Source: a virus. Taken from it: a DNA stretch of 64,000 bases. The notes beneath the pieces were generated by a model that was given only the letters and a program-made list of their open reading frames with translations, was not told where the DNA came from and searched no databases. Location of the stretch: IMG/VR virus record IMGVR_UViG_3300028131_000823, positions 1 to 64,000 of that record. One strand, written 5' to 3'. Below are positions 7,315 to 15,505 of this stretch, one piece after another. Both the position numbers and the translations under genes were made by a program. The first letter of the stretch is position 1. The number at the start of each line of letters is the position of its first letter.

Positions 7315-7956
7315 ATGAAAAAAATAGCAATAACAATATTTACATTATTTACACTATCAACAACTGCACAGGATATTTGTAATGCACTAAACATAACTTA
7401 CACCCAATTTGGGACAAACTCTTTTAGATTATATTCAAATCTAGATAGTGTTAACATGTCGGGGGCTACTTCATTTAGATGGAAAGCATTTCCTGATAGT
7501 GTATTCGCACAATTAGATACTGCTAATTATAATTTTAAAACATGGTTAGATAGTACTAATATGAGCTGGGAGAGTGGGGATTCTGTGCCTTTTATACATT
7601 TTCTTTACCATAATACTAATCATAGAAAAAAATATGGAGTATTTTTATTTTCTTTTTTAAGAGATGGAGATACATGTGTTATTCCATTTACAATGAGTAG
7701 AACTAATAGTCCAATTACTTGGCATATGAATCAAATACCTTCATTTAATACTACAGTAGTTACTCCACCTAGTACTGGGAATCCAAATGGCAATACTACT
7801 GGAATTGAAGATTATACTAATACTAATAAAAAATTAGTTGCAGTGTATAATTTAATGGGACAAATTGTAAATCCTGATGAGGTTAACAATCAAGTTTTAA
7901 TATATCTATATGATGATAGAAGTATTGAAAAGAAGTACAAACAAACAATGTTCTAG
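7315..7956 (+). CDS. Secreted protein with signal peptide and type IX-secretion-like C-terminal domain
   Basis: 213 residues. The N-terminus MKKIAITIFTLFTLSTTAQD is a classic flavobacterial signal peptide, with probable cleavage after TTA. The middle is a Trp/Tyr/Phe-rich beta region with a Pro/Thr/Gly/Asn linker near 141-165. The last 45 residues, from GIEDYT through KLVAVYNLMGQIV to a Y-x-D-x-x-x-x-K-K end, resemble C-terminal sorting domains of Bacteroidota type IX secretion substrates (V-Y-N-x-x-G-[QR]-x-V). It lacks the usual YPNP segment. The inference is that it is exported and perhaps displayed on the host surface, for example to block superinfection. Its target is unknown. Confidence 0.7.
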   Translation: MKKIAITIFTLFTLSTTAQDICNALNITYTQFGTNSFRLYSNLDSVNMSGATSFRWKAFPDSVFAQLDTANYNFKTWLDSTNMSWESGDSVPFIHFLYHNTNHRKKYGVFLFSFLRDGDTCVIPFTMSRTNSPITWHMNQIPSFNTTVVTPPSTGNPNGNTTGIEDYTNTNKKLVAVYNLMGQIVNPDEVNNQVLIYLYDDRSIEKKYKQTMF

Positions 7957-7976
7957 ATATATTTAAATATTTAAAC

Positions 7977-8007
7977 AAAAAAGGTGGCCTAGGCTGCCTT
8001 TTTTATT
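7977..8007 (+). terminator. Rho-independent terminator
   Basis: AAGGTGGC at 7981-7988 pairs with GCTGCCTT at 7993-8000 around a CTAG loop, flanked by A-run and T-run (TTTTTT). It ends the single-gene unit of the secreted protein. Confidence 0.75.
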
Positions 8008-8031
8008 TTCAAAAATATTAATATATTATAA

Positions 8032-8041
8032 TGATATATAA
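8032..8041 (+). promoter_or_regulatory. Candidate late promoter TGATATATAA
   Basis: The box lies 33 nt before the ATG at 8066, downstream of a terminator. It is one of a set of near-identical boxes placed 25-46 nt before late genes in this window. Confidence 0.6.
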
Positions 8042-8065
8042 CTAATAACAAAAAAATACTTTAAA

Positions 8066-8689
8066 ATGAATACTAATCAAATATTATCATTCGAAGAGTT
8101 TTCAACAAGAGGTACAGATACTGCCACTGCTGAAGCTCCAACAACAGATACTGCCACTGTAGATACTGATACTACTGTTACAGATACTGAAACAACAGAC
8201 ACTGACTCTGAAGAAACAACTGACTCTGAAGAAACAGAAGAAGAAACTACTGATACTGAAGAAACAGAAGAAGAGCCAGTTCACACACACACTCACTCAG
8301 CTGCTGAATCTGTTCAAGTAAATGAAGAAGAAGAAACACATACGACAACAGTTGCTGAAATGTACAAGAATATTAAAGAAGCTTGTAAAAATGAAGCAAT
8401 GGCATATGAAGCTGATGATTATGCAGAACATACAAAAGACACATACATGACTGAAATGGCTACACTTGCTGCTGAAACTGCATGTAATGTTATTCAAGAA
8501 ATGTATGAAAAAGAAGATTGTACAAAAGAACAATATGAAGCTGCATGTAATTCTATAAAAGAAGCTTATGCTAAAAAATGTAACGAAGCATGTGAAGCAT
8601 ATGGTACTTCTGAGAATGAAAGACCTGAATCTGAGAACGAACCAGTTCAAGGTCCAGAAAATTCAATCATTACTAAAACAGAAGCTTAA
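8066..8689 (+). CDS. Acidic Thr/Glu-rich protein, possible head-internal protein
   Basis: 207 residues. The start MNTNQILSFEEFSTRG contains an S-F-E-E-F segment like the capsid-targeting peptides found elsewhere in the window, but lacks the final [IL]-x-E. Residues about 15-75 are low complexity, dominated by Thr, Asp and Glu. A His patch (HTHTHS) follows. The C-terminal half is helical and Ala-rich with seven Cys between about 110 and 185, unusual for a cytoplasmic phage protein. Preceded by a terminator and a late promoter box. It overlaps the next start (TAATG). No family recognised. Confidence 0.6.
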   Translation: MNTNQILSFEEFSTRGTDTATAEAPTTDTATVDTDTTVTDTETTDTDSEETTDSEETEEETTDTEETEEEPVHTHTHSAAESVQVNEEEETHTTTVAEMYKNIKEACKNEAMAYEADDYAEHTKDTYMTEMATLAAETACNVIQEMYEKEDCTKEQYEAACNSIKEAYAKKCNEACEAYGTSENERPESENEPVQGPENSIITKTEA

Positions 8690-8871
8690 TGAATAAGATA
8701 AAAGAAATCGTTAATGCGTCTTGGTTTAAAGCCGCAATTGCAGGAGGAATAGCAACCCTATTACTATTCCAAGGAGATAAATTCTACGCTGGCATTGCTT
8801 ACGGTATTGCCATTAGAGAATTCTTATTAGGACTTAAAGTTGAAGGCGGGACTCAACAACTTAATTCTTAA
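8689..8871 (+). CDS. Small membrane protein (60 aa)
   Basis: 60 residues with one long or two short hydrophobic segments (about 13-27, AAIAGGIATLLLF; about 32-49, FYAGIAYGIAIREFLLGL). Gly-rich helices of this size are compatible with a holin or pinholin, but there is no endolysin next to it and no family is recognised. It starts one base inside the upstream stop codon region. Confidence 0.5.
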   Translation: MNKIKEIVNASWFKAAIAGGIATLLLFQGDKFYAGIAYGIAIREFLLGLKVEGGTQQLNS

Positions 8872-8902
8872 TAAATTTATTAACAATTTAAAAACTTTAA
8901 TC

Positions 8903-8936
8903 AAGCCATCTATATAATAATAAAGATGGCTTTTTT
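8903..8936 (+). terminator. Rho-independent terminator
   Basis: AAGCCATCT at 8903-8911 pairs perfectly with AGATGGCTT at 8924-8932, followed by more T. It closes the two-gene late unit 8066-8871. Confidence 0.8.
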
Positions 8937-8954
8937 AATACAAACTAAACAGAC

Positions 8955-9389
8955 ATGCCAAAGACACCAATAGAATATACATATATGCAAGTTGCTTATC
9001 AATTTGCTAAATTAAGCTATGCTGAAAGAAGGCAAGTTGGATGTATTCTCGTTAAGAATGAACAAGTAATAAGTTTTGGCTATAATGGAACGCCAAGAGG
9101 ATTTAATAACACTTGTGAATTAGATAACACTACTAAACCTGAAGTGTTACATGCAGAATCTAATGCTATTACTAAAGTTGCCCAATCTACGATGGGGAGT
9201 GGCGGGGCGGAACTCTACACTACAACAGCCCCCTGTTTTAGTTGTTCAAAAATAATTATTCAATCTGGTATATCAAGAGTATATTATTCAGAAACATATA
9301 GGGATATGTCAGGTATAGAACTATTAGAACAAGCCAATATAGAAGTAATAAGAATAGAACCAATACACATGAATGGATCAAGTAAATAA
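8955..9389 (+). CDS. dCMP/cytidine deaminase-family zinc enzyme
   Basis: 144 residues. Zinc and catalytic motifs are HAE at 66-68 and PCFSC at 93-97, spaced as in deoxycytidylate deaminases (ComEB type). SFGYNGTPRGF (about 40-50) is the family's substrate loop. The enzyme converts dCMP to dUMP and feeds dTTP synthesis; T4 has the equivalent gene cd. No GTP/dCTP-type allosteric insert is obvious. The 3' end overlaps the helicase gene by 17 bases. Confidence 0.9.
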   Translation: MPKTPIEYTYMQVAYQFAKLSYAERRQVGCILVKNEQVISFGYNGTPRGFNNTCELDNTTKPEVLHAESNAITKVAQSTMGSGGAELYTTTAPCFSCSKIIIQSGISRVYYSETYRDMSGIELLEQANIEVIRIEPIHMNGSSK

Positions 9390-11193
9390 GATTATAGAAC
9401 AAGCCTTACAAGAAAAAACTTTTGGTAAAGACTTTAAGTTTAGACAATATCAACGTGAAACAATCACAGCAATCGTTAATCAATATATAGAAGACCCTGA
9501 GTCTACAATTGTTATAGATGCTCCAACAGGTACTGGTAAATCAATTATTGCAATGTGGTCCTCATACATCCTTAAAGAACTTGGCAATCAAGGCTACATA
9601 GTAACATCGGATAAAACACTACAAGAACAATACGAATATGACTTCTCACAGTATAATACAGGATGGCCCTCAATTCAAGGCATTGACAACTACAACTGTG
9701 AAGTGAATGGCCTGCCGTTTAGCCTAGGTGAATGTAAGATGAGAGGCTACTCTTATGGCCAAGCCGAAAGACTACAATGCGCCAGAATGTGCGACTATTT
9801 AAACACTCGTAAAAAGGCGATCGATGCGCCAGTTACCCTTGTAAATTATAGTTTCTGGTTAATACAACAAAATTATGTTAATTATAGAATGGCTGTAAGA
9901 CAAATGGAGAAAGAAGGACATAATACCCTTATTAATGATATGTCCTCGGAACGATATGATGAAATACTAGAGTCATATGATAATTTTTTTCCTTTTAAGA
10001 AACGGGACTTTGTTTTCTTTGATGAGGCGCACAAGATAGATGAAATTGTTCAACAACATTTTTCTCCTTCTTTGAAAAAATTTTCCCTATTTAAAACGGG
10101 CGCTTTGATTGACTTCATGATGGCTGAAGGAGTTAGAGTCCCAGCAGTTTCTAAAAGTTTTATAGGAGATCTAATGGATGAAATTCTAATAGAAGAAAAT
10201 AAGGAAAAACTTCTCATTAAACTAGCAAAAGTAAAGGGGTTTTTATGGAGCATTTTAAAAGGTAGAGCAGAATTAAATCAGCGAGCAAAACAAAAGTTTG
10301 GAATTGATGTAAATTCAAGTCTTCCAAAGAAATGGCAACGGGCATTTTCACAGCTTGACGGGCTTAAAGATACTCATTGTAAAATTGAAGACTATTTAGA
10401 AATTATAGAAACTACAGGCATTGAGTCTATGGTTTTTAATCAAAACCTACATGATGGTGAAATTAAATTAATGTGTTTGAGTGAGGCACATCTAATTAAA
10501 AAGCATTTACACAAAAGAGCAGGCTTTAAAGTATTTATGTCAGCAACTATCGGAGAACCTAAAACTTATATGAAAGTAATGGGAATAGACAATGCTAAAT
10601 TTATCAGACTATCTAATGGATTTACATATGAGAAGTCTCCAATTGTATTTGTTGATAGATGGAAGATGTCAATGCAACATAAACATAAAAGTTTACCGGA
10701 AGCTATTAAGATGTTAGATCAAATTTTAGAGAAACATAAAGGGCACAGAGGACTTATTCACACAGGAAGTTATGAATTTAGTCAATATATTAAAGGACAC
10801 ACCTCGAACATTAGAAGGATTATTGAGTATAATAAGAGTAGCGAAAAGAAAGAAGCATTGGTTAAATTTAAGAATACAATGAATGGAGTTATTATGGGTC
10901 CATCAATTCTTGAAGGTTTAGATTTTAAAGATGACACTTGTAGGTTTCAAATATTTTTTAAAGTACCCTATCCTTCATTAGGAGATCCATTAACAAGTGC
11001 TAAAATAAAGAAATCACCAGGTTGGTATGATTGGAAAACTGGAATAACAATCCAACAAGGTGCAGGTAGAAGTATTAGAAACAAAGAAGATTGGGCAGTT
11101 ACATATATCTTAGATGCCTGCTTTGGAAATCTGATAAATAAACTAGAATACTTTCCAGATAATTTTAAACAAAGAATTAAGACAATAAAATGA
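9373..11193 (+). CDS. XPD/DinG-like superfamily 2 helicase with probable iron-sulphur cluster
   Basis: 606 residues. Walker A APTGTGKS is at 50-57 and the DEAH box at 217-220 (FFDEAHK). Four Cys at 109, 121, 136 and 140 lie between them, in the position of the Fe-S domain of XPD/DinG/Rad3. The helicase C-terminal motifs follow: VFMSATIGEP, HRGLIHTGS, ILEGLDFKDD and QQGAGRSIRN. Such enzymes unwind DNA 5' to 3' and act on forks, D-loops or R-loops. This may fill the role of T4 Dda or a recombination helicase. It begins inside the deaminase gene and ends overlapping the next start. Confidence 0.88.
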   Translation: MDQVNKIIEQALQEKTFGKDFKFRQYQRETITAIVNQYIEDPESTIVIDAPTGTGKSIIAMWSSYILKELGNQGYIVTSDKTLQEQYEYDFSQYNTGWPSIQGIDNYNCEVNGLPFSLGECKMRGYSYGQAERLQCARMCDYLNTRKKAIDAPVTLVNYSFWLIQQNYVNYRMAVRQMEKEGHNTLINDMSSERYDEILESYDNFFPFKKRDFVFFDEAHKIDEIVQQHFSPSLKKFSLFKTGALIDFMMAEGVRVPAVSKSFIGDLMDEILIEENKEKLLIKLAKVKGFLWSILKGRAELNQRAKQKFGIDVNSSLPKKWQRAFSQLDGLKDTHCKIEDYLEIIETTGIESMVFNQNLHDGEIKLMCLSEAHLIKKHLHKRAGFKVFMSATIGEPKTYMKVMGIDNAKFIRLSNGFTYEKSPIVFVDRWKMSMQHKHKSLPEAIKMLDQILEKHKGHRGLIHTGSYEFSQYIKGHTSNIRRIIEYNKSSEKKEALVKFKNTMNGVIMGPSILEGLDFKDDTCRFQIFFKVPYPSLGDPLTSAKIKKSPGWYDWKTGITIQQGAGRSIRNKEDWAVTYILDACFGNLINKLEYFPDNFKQRIKTIK

Positions 11194-11378
11194 CGTATAT
11201 AAGAACAATCCTACCAGAACCAGATGTATTAAGAAAAATGATAGCAGAACAAGGAGAAGTTACTATTTTTAAAAGATATAAAAAATATGACACTCTACAG
11301 GGTTCAGCTGAAAGTACTAAAATCATTAATGAAATACTATACAAACATTACAATAAAAAGAAACCTATAAAACAATAG
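11190..11378 (+). CDS. Small hypothetical protein (62 aa)
   Basis: 62 residues, starting in an ATGA overlap with the helicase gene, so translationally coupled. Basic, with one predicted helix at each end. No family recognised. Confidence 0.55.
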   Translation: MTYIRTILPEPDVLRKMIAEQGEVTIFKRYKKYDTLQGSAESTKIINEILYKHYNKKKPIKQ

Positions 11379-11398
11379 GTCGTTAAATTTAAACACAC

Positions 11399-12022
11399 AT
11401 GTCGTTGTTACGTAAACTTTTTCGTAAAAGGGAGTATAATATTAAAAATAAGAATATGTCAGAAGAAAAGACTGCCAATATTTATGTATGGCAAAAATCT
11501 GAAAGAATAGGTAAAATAGTAGTTGAGAAAGAAACTAAGGATGGATGGTTATACTTCACAGACGGAAGTAGAATTAATCCAAAATTAGTAGGTGAATTTT
11601 TAAGTCAAACAACGTCTATGGAAGATGCAGAAGGTATTGCAAAAATATTAAGTCCAGTTGCTGGAGTTGCACAAGCGGGTACAGAAAGAGGACCGGGTGT
11701 TATGGTGCATGAAAATAAACCTAAAAAACCAATAGAAATAATTACAGAAACTAAAAAGGTGGACAGTAATATTAAAGATCCAGAAGATAGTATAGTAGTT
11801 GGTATTTTAGAAAAACTTAGTAAAAAGAATAAAACTAATTTTGATATTAGTGTAGGTGTTAATATACCTGGAAAGACTATTTTTAAAGCTTTACAAATGG
11901 ACATGGAAGAAGAAGAATTAAAAGAAGGCCTAGTGGAGCTTGTAAAAAAACAGATAAATAATCTAGAACAACAATTAAACAAAGAAGTAGAAACTTTTAT
12001 TCAAAATCAATACTATGAATAG
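11399..12022 (+). CDS. Hypothetical protein (207 aa), beginning of the tail-gene run
   Basis: 207 residues. The first 20 are basic (MSLLRKLFRKREYNIKNKNM); an alternative ATG at 11456 would begin MSEEKTANIYVW. A beta-rich segment (WLYFTDGSRI) is followed by a Gly/Ala-rich stretch (LSPVAGVAQAGTERGPG) and a C-terminal helical domain (VGILEKLSKKNK to the end) with coiled-coil character. Its place before baseplate genes suggests a baseplate hub assembly factor such as T4 gp26 or gp51, but nothing in the sequence proves it. Confidence 0.55.
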   Translation: MSLLRKLFRKREYNIKNKNMSEEKTANIYVWQKSERIGKIVVEKETKDGWLYFTDGSRINPKLVGEFLSQTTSMEDAEGIAKILSPVAGVAQAGTERGPGVMVHENKPKKPIEIITETKKVDSNIKDPEDSIVVGILEKLSKKNKTNFDISVGVNIPGKTIFKALQMDMEEEELKEGLVELVKKQINNLEQQLNKEVETFIQNQYYE

Positions 12023-12380
12023 GCAACAAAGAAGAAATGCATATAAGTCTATGGGAATTCTTAAAAACAAGAGCTCTAGACAATTTAATGATCCAGTAAG
12101 AAATCAAATTACAGAACAGCTTAGTAGAGAAGGTAAAGAAAAACATAGAGCAATGGTTGAAGCTAATGAAAGGCAATATCATGAGGATATGGAACATAAG
12201 CTTGCTGAATATAAAAAGACTCTCGAAGTTACGGGATGGGAAGGTAAAGAAATTGAAAAATTAGCAGAGGCTTGGATGCTTAAGGCAGTTAAAGATAAAG
12301 AGAATTATCAACAAGATAAAAAAGATGCTAAAAGATTAACTAAAGAAGCAGAAGCTTTAAAAGCTAAGAGAACTAAGTAA
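12015..12380 (+). CDS. Hypothetical charged helical protein (121 aa)
   Basis: 121 residues. It opens MNRQQRRNAYKSMG, a start seen in many small phage proteins near tail genes, then is almost entirely charged helix with a Lys-rich end. Overlaps the upstream gene by 8 bases and shares one base with the next start (TAATG). Possibly an assembly chaperone; function not shown. Confidence 0.55.
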   Translation: MNRQQRRNAYKSMGILKNKSSRQFNDPVRNQITEQLSREGKEKHRAMVEANERQYHEDMEHKLAEYKKTLEVTGWEGKEIEKLAEAWMLKAVKDKENYQQDKKDAKRLTKEAEALKAKRTK

Positions 12381-12718
12381 TGGTTACAGTAGTATTAGAC
12401 ATAGGAGACAATGGTGTAGTCAAAATTATAGAAGATGACAACTACAATGGAAATGGTGAAGTTAATGTCACTAAAACTCTTTATGTCTTTGATGGAGATC
12501 CTGATTATGAAAATAGAATTAAATTTTTAAAAGATCTTTGTTTAGATATTGGGTTAAGTATAGGTAATAAAGATGCTCAGAAAAGACTTAATATAAATCT
12601 TCACAAGAAGTCAAAAGACATGTCACTAATGACTAAAAAGGAATTAGAGACGAGTATTATGGCAGCAGGTAGACTTGTGGAGAAGTATAAAAAAGAACTT
12701 AAAAAATATGAATCTTAA
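12380..12718 (+). CDS. Hypothetical protein (112 aa)
   Basis: 112 residues. The N-terminal half is beta-rich and acidic (MVTVVLDIGDNGVVKIIEDD); the C-terminal half is two Lys-rich helices. No family recognised. Shares one base with the upstream stop and overlaps the next gene. Confidence 0.5.
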   Translation: MVTVVLDIGDNGVVKIIEDDNYNGNGEVNVTKTLYVFDGDPDYENRIKFLKDLCLDIGLSIGNKDAQKRLNINLHKKSKDMSLMTKKELETSIMAAGRLVEKYKKELKKYES

Positions 12719-13157
12719 GGTAGAATGTATATGGTGTAAAACTAAAACTGATTTTAATAGATTTGCAAGAGAAACTAAAAAGTCAGAAGAATATGACAAG
12801 TTTAAAAACCAAATAATTTCTTATAATGAAATTGGAGATAGACTTTCTAAGAGTGATCCTTATGGAAATACTCCATCTGAAACTTTAGTTGCTTTACATA
12901 TACAAAAATTAATACGAAATCTTGTTAATAAAAATAGGAGAGTAGAAGAAGAAGTTGAAGAAGATCAAACTGCAAAGGTTACATATCTTCTTAAAAACTT
13001 AAATCAAGAAAATGTACTAAATTTTAAAAACTTTATTAATGAAATAGCTGATGGAGTAGAGTTTGAATTAGTAGTTATTAATAGAGAAGATAAATTAGAT
13101 CCTAAAGTATTGAGTAAATTCGATAACGTTAGAATTGTAGACAATGATAAGACATAA
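12708..13157 (+). CDS. Hypothetical protein with CxxC (149 aa)
   Basis: The ATG at 12708 gives MNLKVECIWCKTKTDFNRF. An alternative upstream start at 12675 would add 11 residues inside the previous gene. A single C-x-x-C pair near residues 7-10 could bind metal with other ligands, but no second pair is seen. The rest is charged and helical and ends in a beta-like segment (EFELVVINRED). No family recognised; it overlaps the next gene by 14 bases. Confidence 0.55.
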   Translation: MNLKVECIWCKTKTDFNRFARETKKSEEYDKFKNQIISYNEIGDRLSKSDPYGNTPSETLVALHIQKLIRNLVNKNRRVEEEVEEDQTAKVTYLLKNLNQENVLNFKNFINEIADGVEFELVVINREDKLDPKVLSKFDNVRIVDNDKT

Positions 13158-13737
13158 GATATTTTCAAAAGGTGAAAGAATCCATGCTCTAATACATTCA
13201 ACAACAAATCCAAATATTTTATTTCCAGTTAGAGGCATGATTTACGATACTAAATTTGATGAGTACAATCCTCAATATCAAATTAAAGTAGATAAAATGT
13301 ATGATGATATTGCGTTCTTAAAGCGATATTTATTTAAAGGCCGAACTATCCGAAACTTTGATGGTAAAGATAGTAGATGGAAATTTACAAGAACAAGTTA
13401 TAAAACAACCGATGAGTTTGTACAAAAAGTTTTTAATGGTGATAATTGGGAAGGCTACTTAATTGTAGTTGATAGCGTTTATTGCTGTAGAACAAGAAAA
13501 GAACAGGTTGGCTTCTTTAATAAGATACAAACATTTATGATACAAAAGAATCTGAGAGAGCTATACGAGATGACTAGAAGGAAAGAATACAGATATGGTA
13601 GATTTTATTATCATACTAAAGATATGTTTAAGAGAGCACTTAAAAAGTTCTTTGGAGAACGATCACCTCAATCAGATAAATGGTGGAATGATTTTCTTGC
13701 ATCCACTGATATTAGAGATTTAGACAAACACGTCTAA
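13144..13737 (+). CDS. Hypothetical basic protein (197 aa), tail region
   Basis: 197 residues, rich in aromatic and basic residues (YLFKGRTIRNFDGKDSRWKF; RRKEYRYGRFYYHTKDMF) with a Cys pair in DSVYCCRTRK. It ends just before the first strong late promoter of the tail block. A tail or baseplate assembly role is suggested only by position. No family recognised. Confidence 0.55.
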   Translation: MIRHKIFSKGERIHALIHSTTNPNILFPVRGMIYDTKFDEYNPQYQIKVDKMYDDIAFLKRYLFKGRTIRNFDGKDSRWKFTRTSYKTTDEFVQKVFNGDNWEGYLIVVDSVYCCRTRKEQVGFFNKIQTFMIQKNLRELYEMTRRKEYRYGRFYYHTKDMFKRALKKFFGERSPQSDKWWNDFLASTDIRDLDKHV

Positions 13738-13745
13738 ACTTTAAG

Positions 13746-13755
13746 TGATATATAA
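13746..13755 (+). promoter_or_regulatory. Candidate late promoter TGATATATAA
   Basis: The box starts 28-29 nt before the ATG at 13775, in a 37-nt gap, and heads the main tail and baseplate run. No recognisable -35 box is present, as in T4 late promoters. Confidence 0.65.
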
Positions 13756-13774
13756 ATAAAAATAATACTTTTTA

Positions 13775-15505
13775 ATGAGCACATTTACCCATATTTTGGA
13801 AGAAGGCCTAAGCGCTGCAGATTTTGTATTCGATGAAATAACAGATGCTGGGGAAGTCATGTATACTAATCTTGTAGATGGCTTAACATCTAAGGCATAT
13901 AGTGGTATAATAGAAGGTGCTAAAAATAATCCAACTCCTGAAGAAGTACAAAAGGCATTATTTAAAGCTTCAAATCCAGATTTTGACCCCGCACTCGTTA
14001 AAGAGGAAGGACTTTATCCTAAATCAAACTTTAAACAGCCTACTACATATTCTGTTAAAAAAGGAGTAGAATCAGACGCAGAGTCAGATGCACCTACTAG
14101 TAGAGTTAATAATTGGACTTTATTAAAATATAAAGGGCAAGGAGAAAATCCAGATTATAATAAAGCAATGGTTGGATCAGGTGCAGGAGATTCTGGTTTA
14201 GCAATAAACCCTACTGCAAATAACATTATTCAAAGAACTTTTACTAAAGGATCTGCTAGTTTTAGATATTTTCAAAAAGACTTTATATTTTGTGAACATT
14301 ATGGTAAAGTTACAAATAATCATATGTTAACTTTAAGAAGGTTTCCATTCCCAGTTGAAGATAATATATTAGATCCTAAAAAATATAGCATGCAAGAAAA
14401 AAAGGTTGTTGATAATATTCAACCTGCTCTTGCACAGGCCGTAACGTGGATGAGTCCAACTATTGGAAATAGTTTAAATGAGATATTAAAATTTGGAGTT
14501 GGTTTTAAATGGAAAGAAACCGAAGCTGAGCTTCAAACTATTGAAAGTAAACCTAGAGATAGAGGCATGGTTGGAGGAATGATTGATAGTATTCCATATT
14601 CTCAAAATGCACAAGGTGGTTTAGCAGGAGAGAGTGCAGCAACTACTCATAGAAGAAAGCAACAAGGAGGTGGCTGGGATCCTTTAAAACAAACATATCC
14701 TAATCACACATTCGCTCCACTTAACGTTATAAAAAGTATGCAAGTTAGAGATAGTGGTTTAACCTTTGATCAAAGTTTTAGTTTGACATTTAATTATGAT
14801 TTAAAAGGAATTCCAAATACTTCTCCTAAAATGGCTTTTTTAGATGTTTTAGCTAATTTATTAGTATTGACATATAACAATGCTCCTTTTTGGGGAGGAG
14901 CAATTAGATACACAGGAGGTGGAGTTGTTGGTAATTCATTAGGTGATCTTGAAAAATTAAAAAAGGGAGATATTAAAGGTTTTATGGGAAGTGTAATGAA
15001 AGATATAGGAGGAACTATAAAAAATGTTGCAGAAGATCTTAAAGGTGCACTCAGTGGAGATAGTAAAATATTAAATAACGTAATCGGTGGAGGATTGATG
15101 GATTTATTTGGTGGACCACAAGGTGGACAAGTTGCAGCTGCATTCTTAACAGGAGAATCTACAGGTCAATGGCATTTAACGGTTGGAAATCCATTAAATC
15201 CAATTGCTGTAATTGGAAATTTAGGATGTAAGAAAGCTGATTTTCAATTTGATGGACCATTAGGTTATGAAGACTTTCCTACTAAACTAAAAGTTGTAAT
15301 TGAATTGCAACCTAATAGGCCAAGAGATAAAGCAGATATTGAATCAATGTTTAATGCTGGTAAAGGTAGATTATATTTACCAGAACAAGGAGTATTAGAC
15401 CCTAGTAATGATACATATGATGTTAGTGCTTATGGTAATAAAGAATTTAAAGGAAGAAGTAAAGAGGCATTTATTAAGAAGGCCGCAAAAACTGCAAACG
15501 GATAA
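13775..15505 (+). CDS. Baseplate/tail-tube-associated structural protein (576 aa)
   Basis: 576 residues. The C-terminal third contains QWHLTVGNPLNPIAVIGNLG and DFPTKLKVVIELQPNRPRDK, the kind of beta sequence found in baseplate proteins that cap the hub and start the tail tube (T4 gp48/gp54 type). The middle is Gly-rich. The N-terminus is acidic. Preceded by a late promoter and followed by LysM and hub proteins with 1-20 nt spacing, which supports a baseplate role. The exact T4 counterpart cannot be fixed from reading alone. Confidence 0.6.
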   Translation: MSTFTHILEEGLSAADFVFDEITDAGEVMYTNLVDGLTSKAYSGIIEGAKNNPTPEEVQKALFKASNPDFDPALVKEEGLYPKSNFKQPTTYSVKKGVESDAESDAPTSRVNNWTLLKYKGQGENPDYNKAMVGSGAGDSGLAINPTANNIIQRTFTKGSASFRYFQKDFIFCEHYGKVTNNHMLTLRRFPFPVEDNILDPKKYSMQEKKVVDNIQPALAQAVTWMSPTIGNSLNEILKFGVGFKWKETEAELQTIESKPRDRGMVGGMIDSIPYSQNAQGGLAGESAATTHRRKQQGGGWDPLKQTYPNHTFAPLNVIKSMQVRDSGLTFDQSFSLTFNYDLKGIPNTSPKMAFLDVLANLLVLTYNNAPFWGGAIRYTGGGVVGNSLGDLEKLKKGDIKGFMGSVMKDIGGTIKNVAEDLKGALSGDSKILNNVIGGGLMDLFGGPQGGQVAAAFLTGESTGQWHLTVGNPLNPIAVIGNLGCKKADFQFDGPLGYEDFPTKLKVVIELQPNRPRDKADIESMFNAGKGRLYLPEQGVLDPSNDTYDVSAYGNKEFKGRSKEAFIKKAAKTANG

